NCBI GenBank assembly: GCA_022570795.1
Contig: JAKUDP010000001.1
Coordinates: 3,782,001-3,846,000 of the forward strand
Length of the DNA: 64,000 bases
Reading direction: 5' to 3'
DNA from: Sphaerulina vaccinii
Taxonomy: Eukaryota; Ascomycota; Dothideomycetes; Mycosphaerellales; Mycosphaerellaceae
In this document: in pieces, positions 11,101 through 22,696 of the stretch
How positions within the stretch are numbered: position 1 is the stretch's first letter
Layout of the letters: each line of letters opens with the position of its first letter
Made by a program: the position numbers and the translations under genes
The notes under the pieces: model-generated
The model's input: only the letters and a program-made list of their open reading frames with translations
Database searches by the model: none
Told to the model about the DNA's origin: nothing

Positions 11101-12245
11101 GTCCCACCTGACATGCAATCCAGTCCGACTCTGACTGCCGGCACGCAGAGGTTGAGATCACAAACGCCGTAAGTCCTCCACAGACCTCAGCCAGAAATGA
11201 GCAAGTAGTTCCAGTCCCTTTGCCGCCAGTGGTAAGGACGTATTCCACTTCGTCAGATGCTCACCTCGAGCGGTCGAGTTGAGGTCAGCGCAATAACATG
11301 AAGCCAAAGTGCTTTATATAGAGCAGCTCACATTCGCAGCTCGAGCTACCAGTGTCGCCGAGAGCACTGTTTGCATCATGTCACCGCACTTGGATATTAC
11401 CGGCCAGAGAAGCATGACACTTCGCCCAAACGCACAAGGCCTTTCCAGATCAGCCCATTGCACATCAGCACAGTTCAGAACAACCCATCTCAACCTCGCA
11501 TCTGCTGAGGTGCACCACTCCGCCGCTCTAGCACTGATCCCAAGACAACCCGTTCGTGTGGTAACAACACGATCAGTCTTGGACCTTTGCTCCCTGCTAG
11601 ACGGCAGACCACGATCACTCCTCGCCAGACCCAAAACCTTCCAGAGCCAGAATTTGCGATAGACACGAGAAGTCTTCCACTGTGAGGTTCAAGATGCCGA
11701 GCCTCTAGTCACACCTGTTCGCTCGAGAGACCAGAAAGTGATAGCAGAAGAGATCAATATACAAGTTCCATAATACAGATACTGCCTTCCATCTCCCATT
11801 CAGCAGCTCCCTTTCTCTTTTGCACAGCTCAATTCGTCAATGCCAGCGAGAGCAGTCCAAGAGCGTCCTGAACATAGCGCATCTTTCGTACGTCCAATTT
11901 TGGCTTTCTCGTGTTGTAGCAGTAGCAGGAACTTCAGAATTATGTCTTCCAGTACGTACGAAAGAAGATGATTCCAAGCCAGAGAGAATTGACGTAGCAG
12001 CCAGGAAGAGTCCAGATGGGTGGGCGGGCAATCGCACTACTGGACAGTAGGAGGTTTGCAGGCCAGAGACAAGCTTGGAACGAGACGAGAAAGCGAAGTT
12101 CTCTGGGCAGAGGGTTCAAGATCTGACATTGCTGCGTTATAGACATGTCAGAAACTCGCCATAATCTTCGCAAGCGACACTGCCGCGATCGCATCCTCCA
12201 TTCGTGGTTCTTGGACCCATGATTGTCCACTCTCGCTGCGCTCAA
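8105..12245. other. Gene-poor 4.1 kb region with protein-like fragments
   Basis: No intact gene could be built. Minus-strand fragments look faintly protein-like: 9297-9497, 9572-9757, 9738-9995, 10058-10114 (hevein-like Cys spacing) and 10457-10741, which reads well (...ERRPRYKNVLHIW...) but lacks a convincing start or neighbouring exon. Frames change often, so this may be a graveyard of decayed genes. A diverged tandem duplication lies at about 10255-10520. No tRNA or rRNA seen. Confidence 0.4.
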
Positions 12246-14643
12246 TCAACACCACTCAAAAAATGGTTTCCCACTCTTAACAATCTCCAGTCTTTCGACT
12301 ATAACCCTCCTAGTCTGTCCCTCCCTTTCGCTAGTGGCAGCATAGCCCAAATCTCCATCTTCACTATCACGTCTTCCACTGCCAAACCCGAGTGAAAGGC
12401 GTCGCGGATTCCTTGTGGACATTGGGGATGAGCGCGGGACGTCGAGGGATATACGTTTCGATCGGTGGTCGAAGGTACTGGAGCGGTTGGCAGCCGGGCG
12501 CGTGGGTGATGTGAGGAGAGTAGGCACTTCTTTCGCGGTATCGGTGATGTCTGGAGAGGTAACAGAATGTGTCGAGTTCTCCCTCGAGATATTGAACCTC
12601 GTTGTCGTAGGCAGGACATCCGTAGGCAGACTCGTTCCCAGAAGATGTCCATTCGTCGCAGAAGGATGTGCAGCTGAGATGTCCATCTCATCTTCCTCCC
12701 CAAGAACATCAATTGCTGGCGTCTTCCTCCCAACTGCCATCGCTCGTCTCCTCTGTTCCTCCGCATTCTCCTTCGCAGCTCTAATCCTCATCTCCTCACT
12801 AGCCCTCGGAAGCGGCACAGCAACAGGAATATCAACCAAATCATCCCAAACCATAACCCGATTCCTCCTCGTCAACTCCAGCGGTCCTAAACCCTCACAC
12901 TTCAACGTCTCCACCACATTCCAGGCTTGACCTTTCATAACCGCAATCTGTCTCGCAAACATTTTTTCTTGGAAATCGACGTCGATTTCGAAACATTGGC
13001 GCAGTTTGACTTGAGTTTCGGACCACCAGTCTTTACTTGTGAGTAATGGGAGGAAATGGTCCCGGGTCTTTTGAGAAAATGGGCGGCCGATGAGGTTTAC
13101 TGGCAAGAAGAGCCAGCCGAAGGGATAAGAGCGCCAGGCATCGGGGTGTTTCCAGGGCCAGGAGAGGGAGTTGTCTATTGCACCAAGGCGCGGGATTGCT
13201 TTTCCGTTTCCGCTCGGTGATTGTGATGTGGTGTTCATGTTTTCGTCTCTTCGATCGTACCCATTGGGAGGTTCTTTGACTATCGTCGGCTTATTCGAAT
13301 CTTTATCAATCCGTATCATCCAATTATCGGATCCGCGATCAGTGTTTCTCATCACATAGTCTAAAATTACAAGCTTCTCGAGTTCTTCTCGAAAACTTTG
13401 CTGAAGTTCTTCTGTCCAGAATGAGGCTGTTTCGCTACCTTCTTCGTCTTCGTCTGTGTTGTAGCCACCGTCTGTTGTAGCTGTTGCAGGCCTGCTGCTT
13501 GTGTTCCTACTACTCGGTCGGCAAGATTCGTCCCAGCGCTTGCTTTTCTTCTTTTTGATCGGTGCATCTCGGAAGCTCGCGTCTGGCCAGGGGTGTTCTT
13601 GGAAGAACTCTGTTGCGCCTTTGAAGCCTTTTAGGAAGACTTGGAATGAGCCTAGCTTTTCTGGGAATTGTCGACCTTTTCTGTAGTATGCTCTTCGGTC
13701 CATCCAATCGTAGTGGAAGCTCTTGCTGCTTAGTCCGACGACGTCTGTGTAGGGTACGAGATTGGTTCTTAGCTGACAGTCGAGAACATATGCCGCCGCT
13801 TCTGAGACATAGCTCAAGTTTGGGATGAGCATAGCACGTCCAAAAGCGAATGGGAACAGATTTCGATGTATCCATTTTGTCCTGCACGGGCGTTAGCGAG
13901 TAGTCCAAACACATCCACTCCCTCCACTTCGTGACTGAATGTCCTCTTCCCCGAGCATCTCGCCCTTCCCCGAGCATCTCGCCCTTCTCCGCCCTCCTCA
14001 GTATTGGTTGAACTCACCACTTCGGATTCTTACTAGCATAAGGCTCCTCATCCTTCGGCTTAAAAACACCCACAGTCTTCCCACCCGAATTCCTCGCAAA
14101 GTAGCTCCCACTACTTCCCTGAGCTATCAACTTCGGATGCAGCCCCAACTCAATAGCAGTCCTTACTGACTCCACCATATCATCAAACTCCAATTTACTC
14201 AACCTCTCCGCATCATTCTGATCATCCTCATGTAATTGTTCCTTCGTATACGGCCTCATCCCCTCCGGCGCAACAAACACCGAATGATGGATTTCCAAAT
14301 GTTCTTCTTCCGTACTCTTCCCTTTTACGCGTGTTCGTTTGAATTTGTGCTTTATTTCGTCGGCCCATCTTTCTAGTCTCGCATTGATCGCTTTGATGTC
14401 GACTCCGCTATTGGCTCTCCTTCTTCTCCCGGGTCGCGTAGGAGTATTGTCTGATGATGAGGGCATTCGCATGGAGCCATGTCGTACTGGTGCGTATTGC
14501 GTATGCTGAGGTCCTGGTGAGGATGAGATGACTGCTGAGGAGTCGGCAAAGGGATCTTCGGTGTCTGAGTAATCCTCTTCTTCCTCCTCTTCTGCTTGGG
14601 CTATTCGTGCGTACCCGGACGCTGCGGGTCTGCTCTTTGGCAT
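12246..14643 (-). CDS. LSB6: Type II phosphatidylinositol 4-kinase (LSB6-like)
   Basis: A 753-residue kinase that makes PI4P from phosphatidylinositol on endosome, vacuole or plasma membranes. Exon 1 is 14643-14018 and exon 2 is 13881-12246; a 136 bp intron (13882-14017) splits the conserved NPKWTKW.HR block, and joining at these sites restores it exactly. Visible motifs: Gly-rich ATP loop (GSSGSYFAR, about residue 180), FKPKDEEPY with the ATP-binding Lys (about 195), IPNLSYVSEAA (about 228), catalytic RNTDRGSDN (387-395) and the metal-binding AIDNSLSWPW (about 443). Long acidic and Ser-rich N-terminal and C-terminal extensions, plus a low-complexity insert around 320-365, make it longer than yeast Lsb6, as is usual in filamentous fungi. 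The start was set at MPKSRPAASG; an upstream in-frame ATG at 14769 would add 42 unconserved residues. Divergent from the areB-like gene. Confidence 0.9.
13946..13987. repeat. 19 bp tandem repeat inside the PI4-kinase intron
   Basis: The 19 bp unit CTTCCCCGAGCATCTCGCC occurs twice head to tail (13946-13964 and 13965-13983) with the start of a third copy. It explains why this intron (136 bp) is longer than most in the window. No coding effect. Confidence 0.85.
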
Positions 14644-15523
14644 CGTTTCGATCGTTTCGAGAGTTCGCTGGTTGTTCAGTCTGTCGAGTACATGGTAAAA
14701 GTGGTCTAGTCGTCCTTGGAGTAGTTGGAAAGTGAAGCCTGGAGTGGATGTCGATGTATCGCGAAACAAGTGAGTTTAAGGGACGAGTAAGCTACAGCCA
14801 CACTTGCACTTCCGGACAAGATACCGGGACGCGATCTCATAATCTCCAATGGAAATGACATGAACACGCTGTAGGAGTGGTCTAGCGAGGAGAGTACGGG
14901 TATATATCGATATTGGCCTACGGACGACATACATGCTACGGGATTGAAGCCAACAGGAGTCAATATGCTGCGGGTGATACTTCTATCAAACTTCAATGCC
15001 TCGCGCCATCATGCTGGATCGTCGGAAGCGGCACAACGATTATCGGTCAGCCAAGCCAATGGAAGTAAGTGAAGCAAGGAATAGTTCCATCTGAAGAACA
15101 GAACAATACATATATCGATCTGCACAGCAGTAATACGGGCAGTTACACTGTACCAAGATCGATACGAAGAGTAGAGGAAGAGTATGTTCCATGCAAACCA
15201 TCTGGTTCGCTCGTTGGCACTAAAATCACACGCAATAATCCCTGCAAATACTTATCTTATCGTTAAACTATGTGCGACACAGCTCTCTCCTATTGCATTG
15301 CTGCATTGTTTCTTTACTTTCACTTGTCGTCAAACAATCATCGCTGTCACTTTTCTCCGATTGATGCACATGTTGGACGTACAATTGTCGTTTCTCCATA
15401 ACCTCTAATCCTAATACCATCGCGTCGCATCACAACCCATCACGCTACAACGACGAACACGACACGATCATCATCTCCACGACTTCACTTCCATGAGGTC
15501 GCGATCTTTTCTCCACCATCTCA
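14644..15523. promoter_or_regulatory. Shared intergenic region between PI4-kinase and areB-like gene
   Basis: An 880 bp divergent promoter region without supported genes. It holds several GATA cores, the clearest being two overlapping sites at 15252-15262. Pyrimidine-rich sequence fills the last 200 bp before the areB-like start. Confidence 0.5.
15252..15262 (-). promoter_or_regulatory. Overlapping pair of HGATAR sites upstream of areB-like gene
   Basis: On the minus strand this reads CGATAAGATAA, two adjacent matches to the HGATAR consensus bound by fungal nitrogen GATA factors such as AreA and AreB. It lies 262 bp before the areB-like ATG. That fits auto- or cross-regulation, known for this family, but binding here is inferred. 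Confidence 0.4.
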
Positions 15524-15648
15524 ATGCTCCAATACGCGGTTCCGAACGCGCCTCATCAGCAATTCCAACAACGACGTCCCTCCTCAGTATTCGCAGACCC
15601 ACCGCGACCTCAATCTGCAGCATCACAACATCACGACAACCACAATAA
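15493..15648 (+). other. Overlapping upstream ORF in the areB-like leader
   Basis: An ATG at 15493 opens a 51-codon frame that ends at TAA 15646-15648, after passing through the main start at 15524 in another frame. If the leader includes this ATG, ribosomes starting here would miss the main start, so it could lower translation. Its peptide has no recognisable function. Confidence 0.4.
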
Positions 15649-17141
15649 CGGCTATAACATCCCGAGACCGCCTTCAACGATATCCGTACATTCAGTGAAT
15701 CACCCGCGACAGCAGTCAATCGGAGGACAGGGATCAGATATCTCATTGGCGACTTTGGCTTCACTTGCTGCTAGTGCGCCTGCTGCGGTTGTCCATACTG
15801 CGACACATAACAGTGGTGACAGGTGAGTTGAACATCTATTTTATACAGTCAGAGGGTACTGTGTTGGGGCTGAGAGGCATTGAATGGCGCTTGACCAGGA
15901 TGTTGGTTGCTGGTGCTGGCTCTTCTCCACATGTCCCCAACTCGTTATCTCTGCCTCTGCTTCTTGGCCGTAACTAACTCCTCCTCTTTCGCAATACAGT
16001 ACACGATCTTCCACACCCACAAACATGAGCCAAAGCGCTCCAGCTGCCACTGCCGGTTATGGCAATCAAAACGGTTCAGCGGTAAGTCTGACAATATTAC
16101 TGTGCTTGTGATACAGAGATCAGCCCCTTCGTGAAAGCTCTTATCGCTATCGATACTCCACAAATCCAGAAACTCAAGCTCCCATACCAACACCATACAC
16201 AAAATTACAATACAGCACTGATCTTCTGACGATGAGTACAGCCTCCAATATGCGCCAACTGCCAAACCTCAACAACACCTCTCTGGCGCCGCGATGAATC
16301 CGGTTCAGTCCTCTGCAACGCTTGTGGACTTTTTCTTAAGCTGCACGGCAGACCCAGGCCAATCAGCTTGAAGACAGATGTAATCAAGAGTCGAAATCGC
16401 GTCAAAGCTTCTCAGCAGACGAAGAAGAGAGATAGCGATGGAAATCTCTCATCGCACCTGGGAAATAGCTATCATGCAGATGTTGGACATCAACATGGTT
16501 TGCCTATGGGGACTGGGCTAGACCAGCAGCAACAACAGAGAGCTGTATCGCCGAGGAGTCAGACGCCTGGTCTTCACTCTCAACATAGGTATATTTCCTC
16601 ATTCTCCTCTCCCTGTGCTCTGCTGACAAGACATGGCAACAGCATCCCCAACATCGCGCCCCAACACATCTTCGACACCGTCTCCCTGCCTTCAGACACG
16701 TTCGCATCACCTTCAATACCGCATTTTCCTCTACAACAGCAGCAACAACGACCTCCCACTCCTTCTCAGAATGGCTCTTCGCACACTTCTGCAGCTCTCA
16801 TGCAGGCCGAGAACGAATCTCTCCGAACGCGAGTCAGCGAGCTAGAAGTGATCAACGACCTGTTTCGAGGGCGAGTCTCGGAACTGGAAGATCACGAACA
16901 GCAATACAGGCAACGAGAGAATGCGAGGGAGGAAGAAGCGCAGAGGTTGAGTGCTGAGCTCGCGACTGCACAAGCACGTACAGCCGAGCTGGAGCGGAGG
17001 GTGGACGAGATGATGCAAAAGATACGTGCTAATGGCATTCTGGAGGATGATGATGAGCCTGCGAGGAAGAAGGCAAGGATGAGTGAGCGTGATTCAGCCG
17101 AAACCGTCAGCGAAGTTGATAGTGCGCAGGCTGGAGCATAG
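15524..17141 (+). CDS. areB: AreB/ASD-4-type GATA transcription factor
   Basis: A 408-residue regulator with one GATA zinc finger and a C-terminal coiled coil, the architecture of AreB/ASD-4/NreB, which opposes or tunes AreA-driven nitrogen-catabolite genes in the nucleus. Exons: 15524-15822, 16000-16081, 16242-16588 and 16643-17141; introns of 177, 160 and 54 bp. Finger: C131-x2-C134-x17-C152-x2-C155 with STTPLWRR and CNACGLFLKLHG, followed by the family-specific RPISLKTDVIKSRNRVK block. A conserved SIPNIAPQHIF box starts the last exon. The coiled coil (about 300-375; ENESLRTRVSELEVINDL) gives dimerisation. N- and mid-regions are Gln/Pro/Ser-rich. The 54 bp third intron is a multiple of three without a stop, so its retention would still give a full protein. 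Symbol assigned by domain architecture and the finger-flanking block. Confidence 0.88.
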
Positions 17142-17950
17142 TACTGGATCGATACGGCATGGATTGAGATGATGAGTGATATGGATATGACTAAAAGTTG
17201 GTACGCGGTATGGCCAAGGGCAGAGATCACTCGGCAGGACTAAGCAACTTCTTGCAGTCGTCTTGAGCGTGCTGCTTTGGTTGATTGATTGATAGCTTTT
17301 GCTGCACAATACCCAATATAGCATTGCTATTAGCTACTTAATGAGAGGACTTGAGTGCTCAGCCATTATTGGCATTTCTTTTATGTTTGCCATGGGTCGA
17401 AACCTGCTACACTCCAGGCATGGAGAAAGGGCCACCAATTACTCGCCTTTAAGCATCTTTCTGCAGGCTTGTTTTACTGCCCTCCGGCTGCAGCTCTGAC
17501 GTCTGCTCGGGAACTACTGTCCTAGCTGGTCTGCAATCTTCCGGGCGCAGTCAAGGCTAGCAACCAGAAGGGGATGGGATCTCAGCCCGCATAAAATGAC
17601 GCCCAGCACGATGGCTTTTCTATTGAGATCCTAGACGAAGAAATGCTGGTCATTGTGGGAGGCTCTTTAGCACCAGCAGGTGCGATCGAGTTGGTGTGGA
17701 GCAATTGCCGAGTGTTATCAGTCGAGCTGAAAGATGTGCTTGTCAAGTGCTTGAGGAGGGATTGACGGAGAGGTTGCTTTGTAGTGGGTGGCATCTCGGG
17801 CTTGTTCTGTTCCCAAGTGAGGTGGAGAAGTCACGAAGTGAACTTCTCTGACTGCGCTCTGGACCGGTCACTACTGCCTGCTCTGCGATTCCAGCCGCTC
17901 AGTGAGTTGCATCAAGTGGGGAGCGATTCGAGAACTGGCTCACTGGCCTC
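17142..17950. other. Intergenic stretch, no supported gene
   Basis: 3' flank of the areB-like gene. A 70-codon minus-strand ORF at 17582-17794 is Ser/Thr-rich and ends YAG; it has an ATG but no neighbours or domain, so it is not called. Confidence 0.45.
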
Positions 17951-17962
17951 TTGCTGAAATGT

Positions 17963-19117
17963 TCATTGCCTCCTTCTGCTACGCCGACCATCTTGTGCAG
18001 GAAGAAAGGAAGCTGTGCGTGCGCAGCGCTGCAGAAATCTCAGGAGCTCCTCGGCGTCTGCGGCGTTGATGTGGACGTAGTACCTTCCGGCGAGAGTCTG
18101 CGCGATGTTGGAGTGATGTTCCTCCCAGGTGTCTTCACCTTCTCTATCGAACTGCAAGAGGGGTATCTCCAGTATGCGTCCCGTGGCATGAGATATAACG
18201 TCGTTGTAGGCGATACTGGATTGGCGAATGTTGTTTGTGATTCGCACCAAAGCAGGTCACAAAACTCTTCGTACGTTCCAGATCTGTACGATCTGTACGA
18301 GACACAACTCCTCTTCAACATGACGCGTACAATATCAACATATACTAGACTTTGGCGCCGGAAATTGCCAAACGGCTGTTTGTTGCCCACTGCACCAAGA
18401 CACGCTGCTGTCGGGACGGTGGGGCGCAGTGCAACGACTCCTGGATCGCGCGACGAGTACTTCTGCTTCGCATCGCCCTCTCGTCCTGTTCATCGTACTC
18501 GAGGGTCGTTGAGCTCACTCGGTGCACCTTCCGGTCCTCGATGCTCATTTGCCCGTCGTCGAAACGACACGATGGCGTCTTCTCTCCGGTTATTAGTTCG
18601 CCGTTGGCAATGTGCAGGTGTATCTCCCCGCGGAAGGACTGGAGGTCACCGTGTTCTTTAGAGAACGCGGTCGCTGCGCTGCCTCCGTCAGCTCGGCTCT
18701 TCTTTGCATTGTACTCCTGTACTCGGGAATTAAAAGCTGCTCTCAACTCGTCACGCATCTGAGTGGTAATCTGGATAGTAGTACGGTGACAGTAGTGTCC
18801 TTTGAGTACTTAAGGGACGATTTCCGATTGGTTCCAGGCCAATAAGGAAATCCGACTTGAGGCTTTGCTGCCAGGACCTTGCTCTTAATCACGCCGAAGA
18901 AAGGAGTCATCTGCGCCTGGTTTCTCGGTGCGTCCATAATGCCGACGTATTCGCTTCGGTTGACTCGATTCGCCTTGTCGTTATAGAACGGCAGTAGGAA
19001 CCATTGTATCGAGATCATGGATCCTATACCTTGCCAACTGCCTGGCTGGTGCGGCCAGGTTGCTTCTGCTGTGTCTCTGATTTGGTGTACGGGTGGTGTC
19101 CGCTCGACGGCGGCCAT
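17963..19117 (-). pseudogene. Uncharacterised minus-strand gene, probably broken
   Basis: Three segments look protein-coding on the minus strand: 19117-18743 (starts MAAVERTPPV, contains IQWFLLPFYND), about 18785-18345 (TTQMRDELRAAFNSRVQEY...) and about 18250-17963 (VRITNNIRQSSIAYNDV...). They are in different frames. Between the first and second only about 11 bases separate matching frames, too few for an intron, so a frameshift is likely; the third sits after an in-frame TGA. No family recognised. Either a decaying gene or one with introns that could not be resolved. Confidence 0.35.
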
Positions 19118-19205
19118 TCCGGAGGCTTGGTCGTAAGGAACAGCTCAGAGATCGTCGCAAATGAGGACGTGCAACACTGCGTCGGCGATACGATACACTG
19201 GCAGT

Positions 19206-19910
19206 TCAACTCTTGTACGGCTTTAAACACAACCACGCTCGGTCGATCTGCCAAGCCGTGCAGTTCCCCAGAATCTCAGACTTCCGTCGATATTGGCCGC
19301 TGATTGTGCTAGTCGCAGAGCAGCACTCGAATGGGAGACCCGTATACCCGTCCGTCTCGATAACATCAATCTCATCCTCGGCAGAGAAGCGCAAAGCCAA
19401 GGCATCTTGCACGACCTTGACGCAGGCCGCAAACCTCAATTTGGATGCCTCTTCAAGTCTTTGATTTTTGTGGCCCCCACTGTCTCCTGAATTGCATCAC
19501 AATGCTGTACGAAGAAGTATCGCCACTTTCCTTCCATACTTGGCTCGGCAACCATAGTGTCGGTGAGGCTGACGTGGCCCTTGAACGCGTCCAAGAATCC
19601 GAATTTATGATACTCCCGCCAATCGTGCCAAAACTGGCTACACTGCGCTACTGAAAGGTCGTGATACAGGGCCGTCGGAGGGGGAATGTGGGCAATGGTA
19701 CCTCAATAGCCGTGAATGTCATTTCTATGAACACGGTCTCAATCTTGGCTTAAAGCTCTTTGCGGGCCGCTCGCAACTCTCTGACATTGCGAATGGTAAT
19801 GAGCTTGCATATGAGGTCGAGGATCTCTTGTGGTGTGTCGAGCACGGTCCGTGGTCCTCGATCGATGAGGTCAAATCGTGGGCATATCTCTGGAAGGCGA
19901 CTTCGACTGT
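19206..19910 (-). pseudogene. Degenerate F-box-like gene
   Basis: The minus strand around 19910-19755 reads PQEILDLICKLITIRNVREL, which resembles the F-box opening of fungal F-box proteins. The frame then meets TAA at 19750-19752 and continues in the same frame with AKIETVFIEMTFTAIE, as such proteins do after the box. About 30 codons later the reading moves to a second frame (SQFWHDWREYHKFGFL...) and then, near 19440, to a third (AACVKVVQDALALRFSAEDE...). One nonsense and two frameshift lesions make a functional product unlikely. F-box assignment rests on pattern only. Confidence 0.35.
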
Positions 19911-20189
19911 GCTCCTGGAGCTGTTGGCCTAATGCTGTGCGAGCAGAGCGAGTGGATTGTCGAAGCCTAAACGCAGTATCTCAGAGTGCGGAATTGTTCG
20001 ATATTCTGATATCGTTGCACCATCGGGGCCATAGTGCACAACCGAGATGTGGAGATGAGCTTGAACCTGTGGAAGTCCCTATGAAACGCGATGTCGACTG
20101 TGCTACTGGTGGTATCCACGAGGCGCTATGCAAAAATAAAGATGGGGTCGAGAAAGATCGATTCTGCTATCTCTAGAACCTGAAGTTCT

Positions 20190-22600
20190 TGGCGACTGCG
20201 ACTGGGATCAACCTTCGGAGGCGTGGTGAAATATCAAGACGTTGGTACGAGCTGGGATACGGTAGAGGGATATTCTCACACATTGCAATGCTTCCGCAGA
20301 GATCGAGACGGATTGTGGCAGTGTGGTTGAGGGGGTGGTGCTGTGAGCAAAAGTCGAGGAAATGGAGCATGGACAGTTCGTGTGTCTCTGGTACCAGAAC
20401 TTTTGAGCATTGCGAAGGCGACGCACCTTTTGTCAGCATATGCTCTCGGTGGCGCGGACGCTGTCTGCAACGAGAGACGCGGTGAGAAGGTTGGAATTTT
20501 CTCCGTTCAACCAACGATTTATGGCGAGTCGAGTTGTTGAGGGAGTTGGTGATGGGAAACGGGGACATTGGTAACTCTGGCAGTTCTTCTCCGTCAACAA
20601 TGGTCGGCCGTGCAAGTGAGGTTGCAGACGTGGTGCTCAACTCTGGAGAGCGCGGAAACGGAGGGGCAGTTCCGGTACCTCTCTGAAAACAGAGCTTTTT
20701 AGCATTGCGAAGGCTTCGGACTGGCAGAGATAGGCCGAGAAAAATCGAGCAATGATGCCTAACATGGGGATATCTCTCCGCGTGTCAACGACGACTGTGC
20801 CAGAGAGGTTGGCATCGTGGTGGATGTGGGAAAAAGGCGATGCAATAGAGAGAGAGCCCGATTCGTGGCATCTCTGAAATCGGAGGTTCTAGCGACAGCG
20901 AGAGAAATGCATATCAGAAGCCATGGTGGTGAGACCAGATGCCGAAGAGGTTACTGTAGAGGGCGTTGATGACTTGGAAACTGGCGATTCCACTCCTGCG
21001 TACGACTCTTACCTCCCTTTTGGTCAGGATGACCAGGTCTTTCTGGATGGGCGGCCGCCGCCCTCTAAGCCGTGGGTCTGCTGCCGATGCCATGGTATGT
21101 ATTGGAGTGGGGAGAGAGGGGATGTGAGCGAAGATTTCGAGCCGTCCACCGGGGCAAGCTTCTCCAGCGACGATGAACAGCCGTGCTAGTGAGATTAAAG
21201 ACGTGGTGTTGTGAGCAAAAAGCATTGAAGAGGAGAGAGGCTGATGTCGACGTCTATGGAACCAGGTTTTTTTGGTATTGCGATTTGAATGTACCTTGGG
21301 GATCTGAATATACCTTGGGAGCCATAGTGATCCAACGAATGGCTGGAGAGGTTGTTAAAGCGGTTGCTGAAGAGGGTGTCAATCACATGTGCCAGGCGAG
21401 AAGTTGGAGAGATATTGCCAAACATCACGATGCTTTTCTAAATGGGCTTGAAGTCCGTGGCAGTGAGGCTGGGATCGTGGCGCTGTGAGCAAAACGCAGA
21501 GAAGTGGAGAAAGGCGAGTCGAGATGTCTCTGTAATCAGCTTGTCCCTGGCATCGTGTTGCGGCGCTGATCTTAGTGGCATAGCTCGTCACATTTCACAG
21601 AGGTGAATGCTTGAGAAGTGGCTGAAATTGGCTATGTCAAGAGGTGCACTTCACTTACAATCTGACATAGAGAGATCTTAAGCCACAGATGACACAAGGT
21701 CTCTGGGTACATCTTGTTCGCCCGATCCGCGGACGGATATTTCAGATCGATGCATCGCTGGATGAAGCATTTATCTACGTCTTCGAGTTGGTATCCGGCT
21801 GGCGGCAGGTAGAAAGCGTCAAATTGATGAACCGCAAGATAGTGGGGTGGGTCCGGGACGTCAGCTGGGTTCGTCATGCGCAGCTTGGAGAACTTGTCCT
21901 TGTCAGTCCAGGACTCCTGCTCGGGCCGATACACTCCTGCATGCCAGAACCTCCCCCAAGGGTCCGGATCGAAGTCCCGCATCAACTCCTTATCAGGCTG
22001 TCCAGCTGGGAGCGACAGCTTCGTGAGAGCATCGGCCAGTTCGTCCTTCGTCAAGAGATGAGAATCCCGTATCGCGCTGCGAGTGCACCTTGGGTTCCAT
22101 AGTAGCCATCGACTTGGTGGAGATGAGCTGGGACGGGTTAAAGAATATCGCTATGTCCACGGGTTCACTTCACTCACATTCTGACATAGAGAGATCCCAA
22201 GCTATAGATAACACACGCTCTCTGAAGAGAAGGAAATCTCGCATCGCGCTGCGAGTGCACCTTGGAAGCCGTAGTAACGATCGAGTTGGTGGAGATGAGC
22301 TGGGACGGGGCAAGGGACATTGCCAAACATGACAGTGCTTCTCTGATATCCAAGGAGGACTGGGCGAGTGAGATTGCGGACTTGGTGCTGTGCACAAAAT
22401 GCGAGGAAACGGAGAGACGTCGATATCATGTGTCTCTGAAATCAGATTTTTCAGGCATTCCGCTGTGAATCTGCCTGTGAAGCCGTAGTAGCGATTGAGT
22501 TGGCGGAGATAAGCTGCGATGCTTCTCTGAAAACGAAGGAGGACTGAGCCAGTGATGGTGAAGACGTGGTGCTGTGAGAAGGAATGCGAGGAAACGGAGA
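20190..22600. repeat. Array of diverged tandem repeats (about 150-250 bp units)
   Basis: A core like GACGTGGTGCTGTGAGCAAAA followed by GCGAGGAAACGGAGA recurs near 20335, 20627, 21200, 21475, 22381 and 22564, each after an AGTGAGATTG-like lead and most before a TGTCTCTGAAATCAG-like tail. A second block (AGCCGTAGTAACGATCGAG then GATGAGCTGGGACGG) recurs near 21312, 22090, 22264 and 22482, often followed by GACATTGCCAAACAT. A third (GACATAGAGAGATC) recurs at 21665 and 22184. Spacing is irregular and identity modest, so copies are old. Read on the minus strand, units match parts of the ORF at 21659-22054, suggesting serial duplication of a gene piece rather than satellite DNA. Confidence 0.65.
21659..22054 (-). 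pseudogene. Most intact coding copy within the repeat array (partial gene)
   Basis: The minus strand gives a 130-codon open stretch with good protein character: LLTKDELADALTKLSLPAG, then DPDPWGRFWHAGVYRPEQ, ending LCHLWLKISLCQI at a GTAAGT donor (21657 downward). There is no ATG at its beginning; the frame stays open upstream into RCTRSAIRDSHLL, a phrase that recurs in damaged form in other array units. So it is an internal exon or 5'-truncated copy. Family unknown. Confidence 0.4.
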
Positions 22601-22696
22601 CACAACGACAAGCCAAGGCTCACTTTGCTCCTGCCTCCTGAGACCTTCGCTTCTCACTTCCTGAACTTCTTTCTTCTCCGACAACAACGACACATA

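Noticed and set aside
10423..11118. 231-codon minus-strand ORF
   Set aside because: Overlaps a better-looking frame (10457-10741) and a tandem duplication; no domain. Left within the gene-poor region.
12415..12930. 171-codon plus-strand ORF
   Set aside because: Shadow of the PI4-kinase C-terminal exon.
20923..21189. 88-codon plus-strand ORF in the repeat array
   Set aside because: Reads fairly well but lies between array units, with an equally open antisense frame; no independent support.
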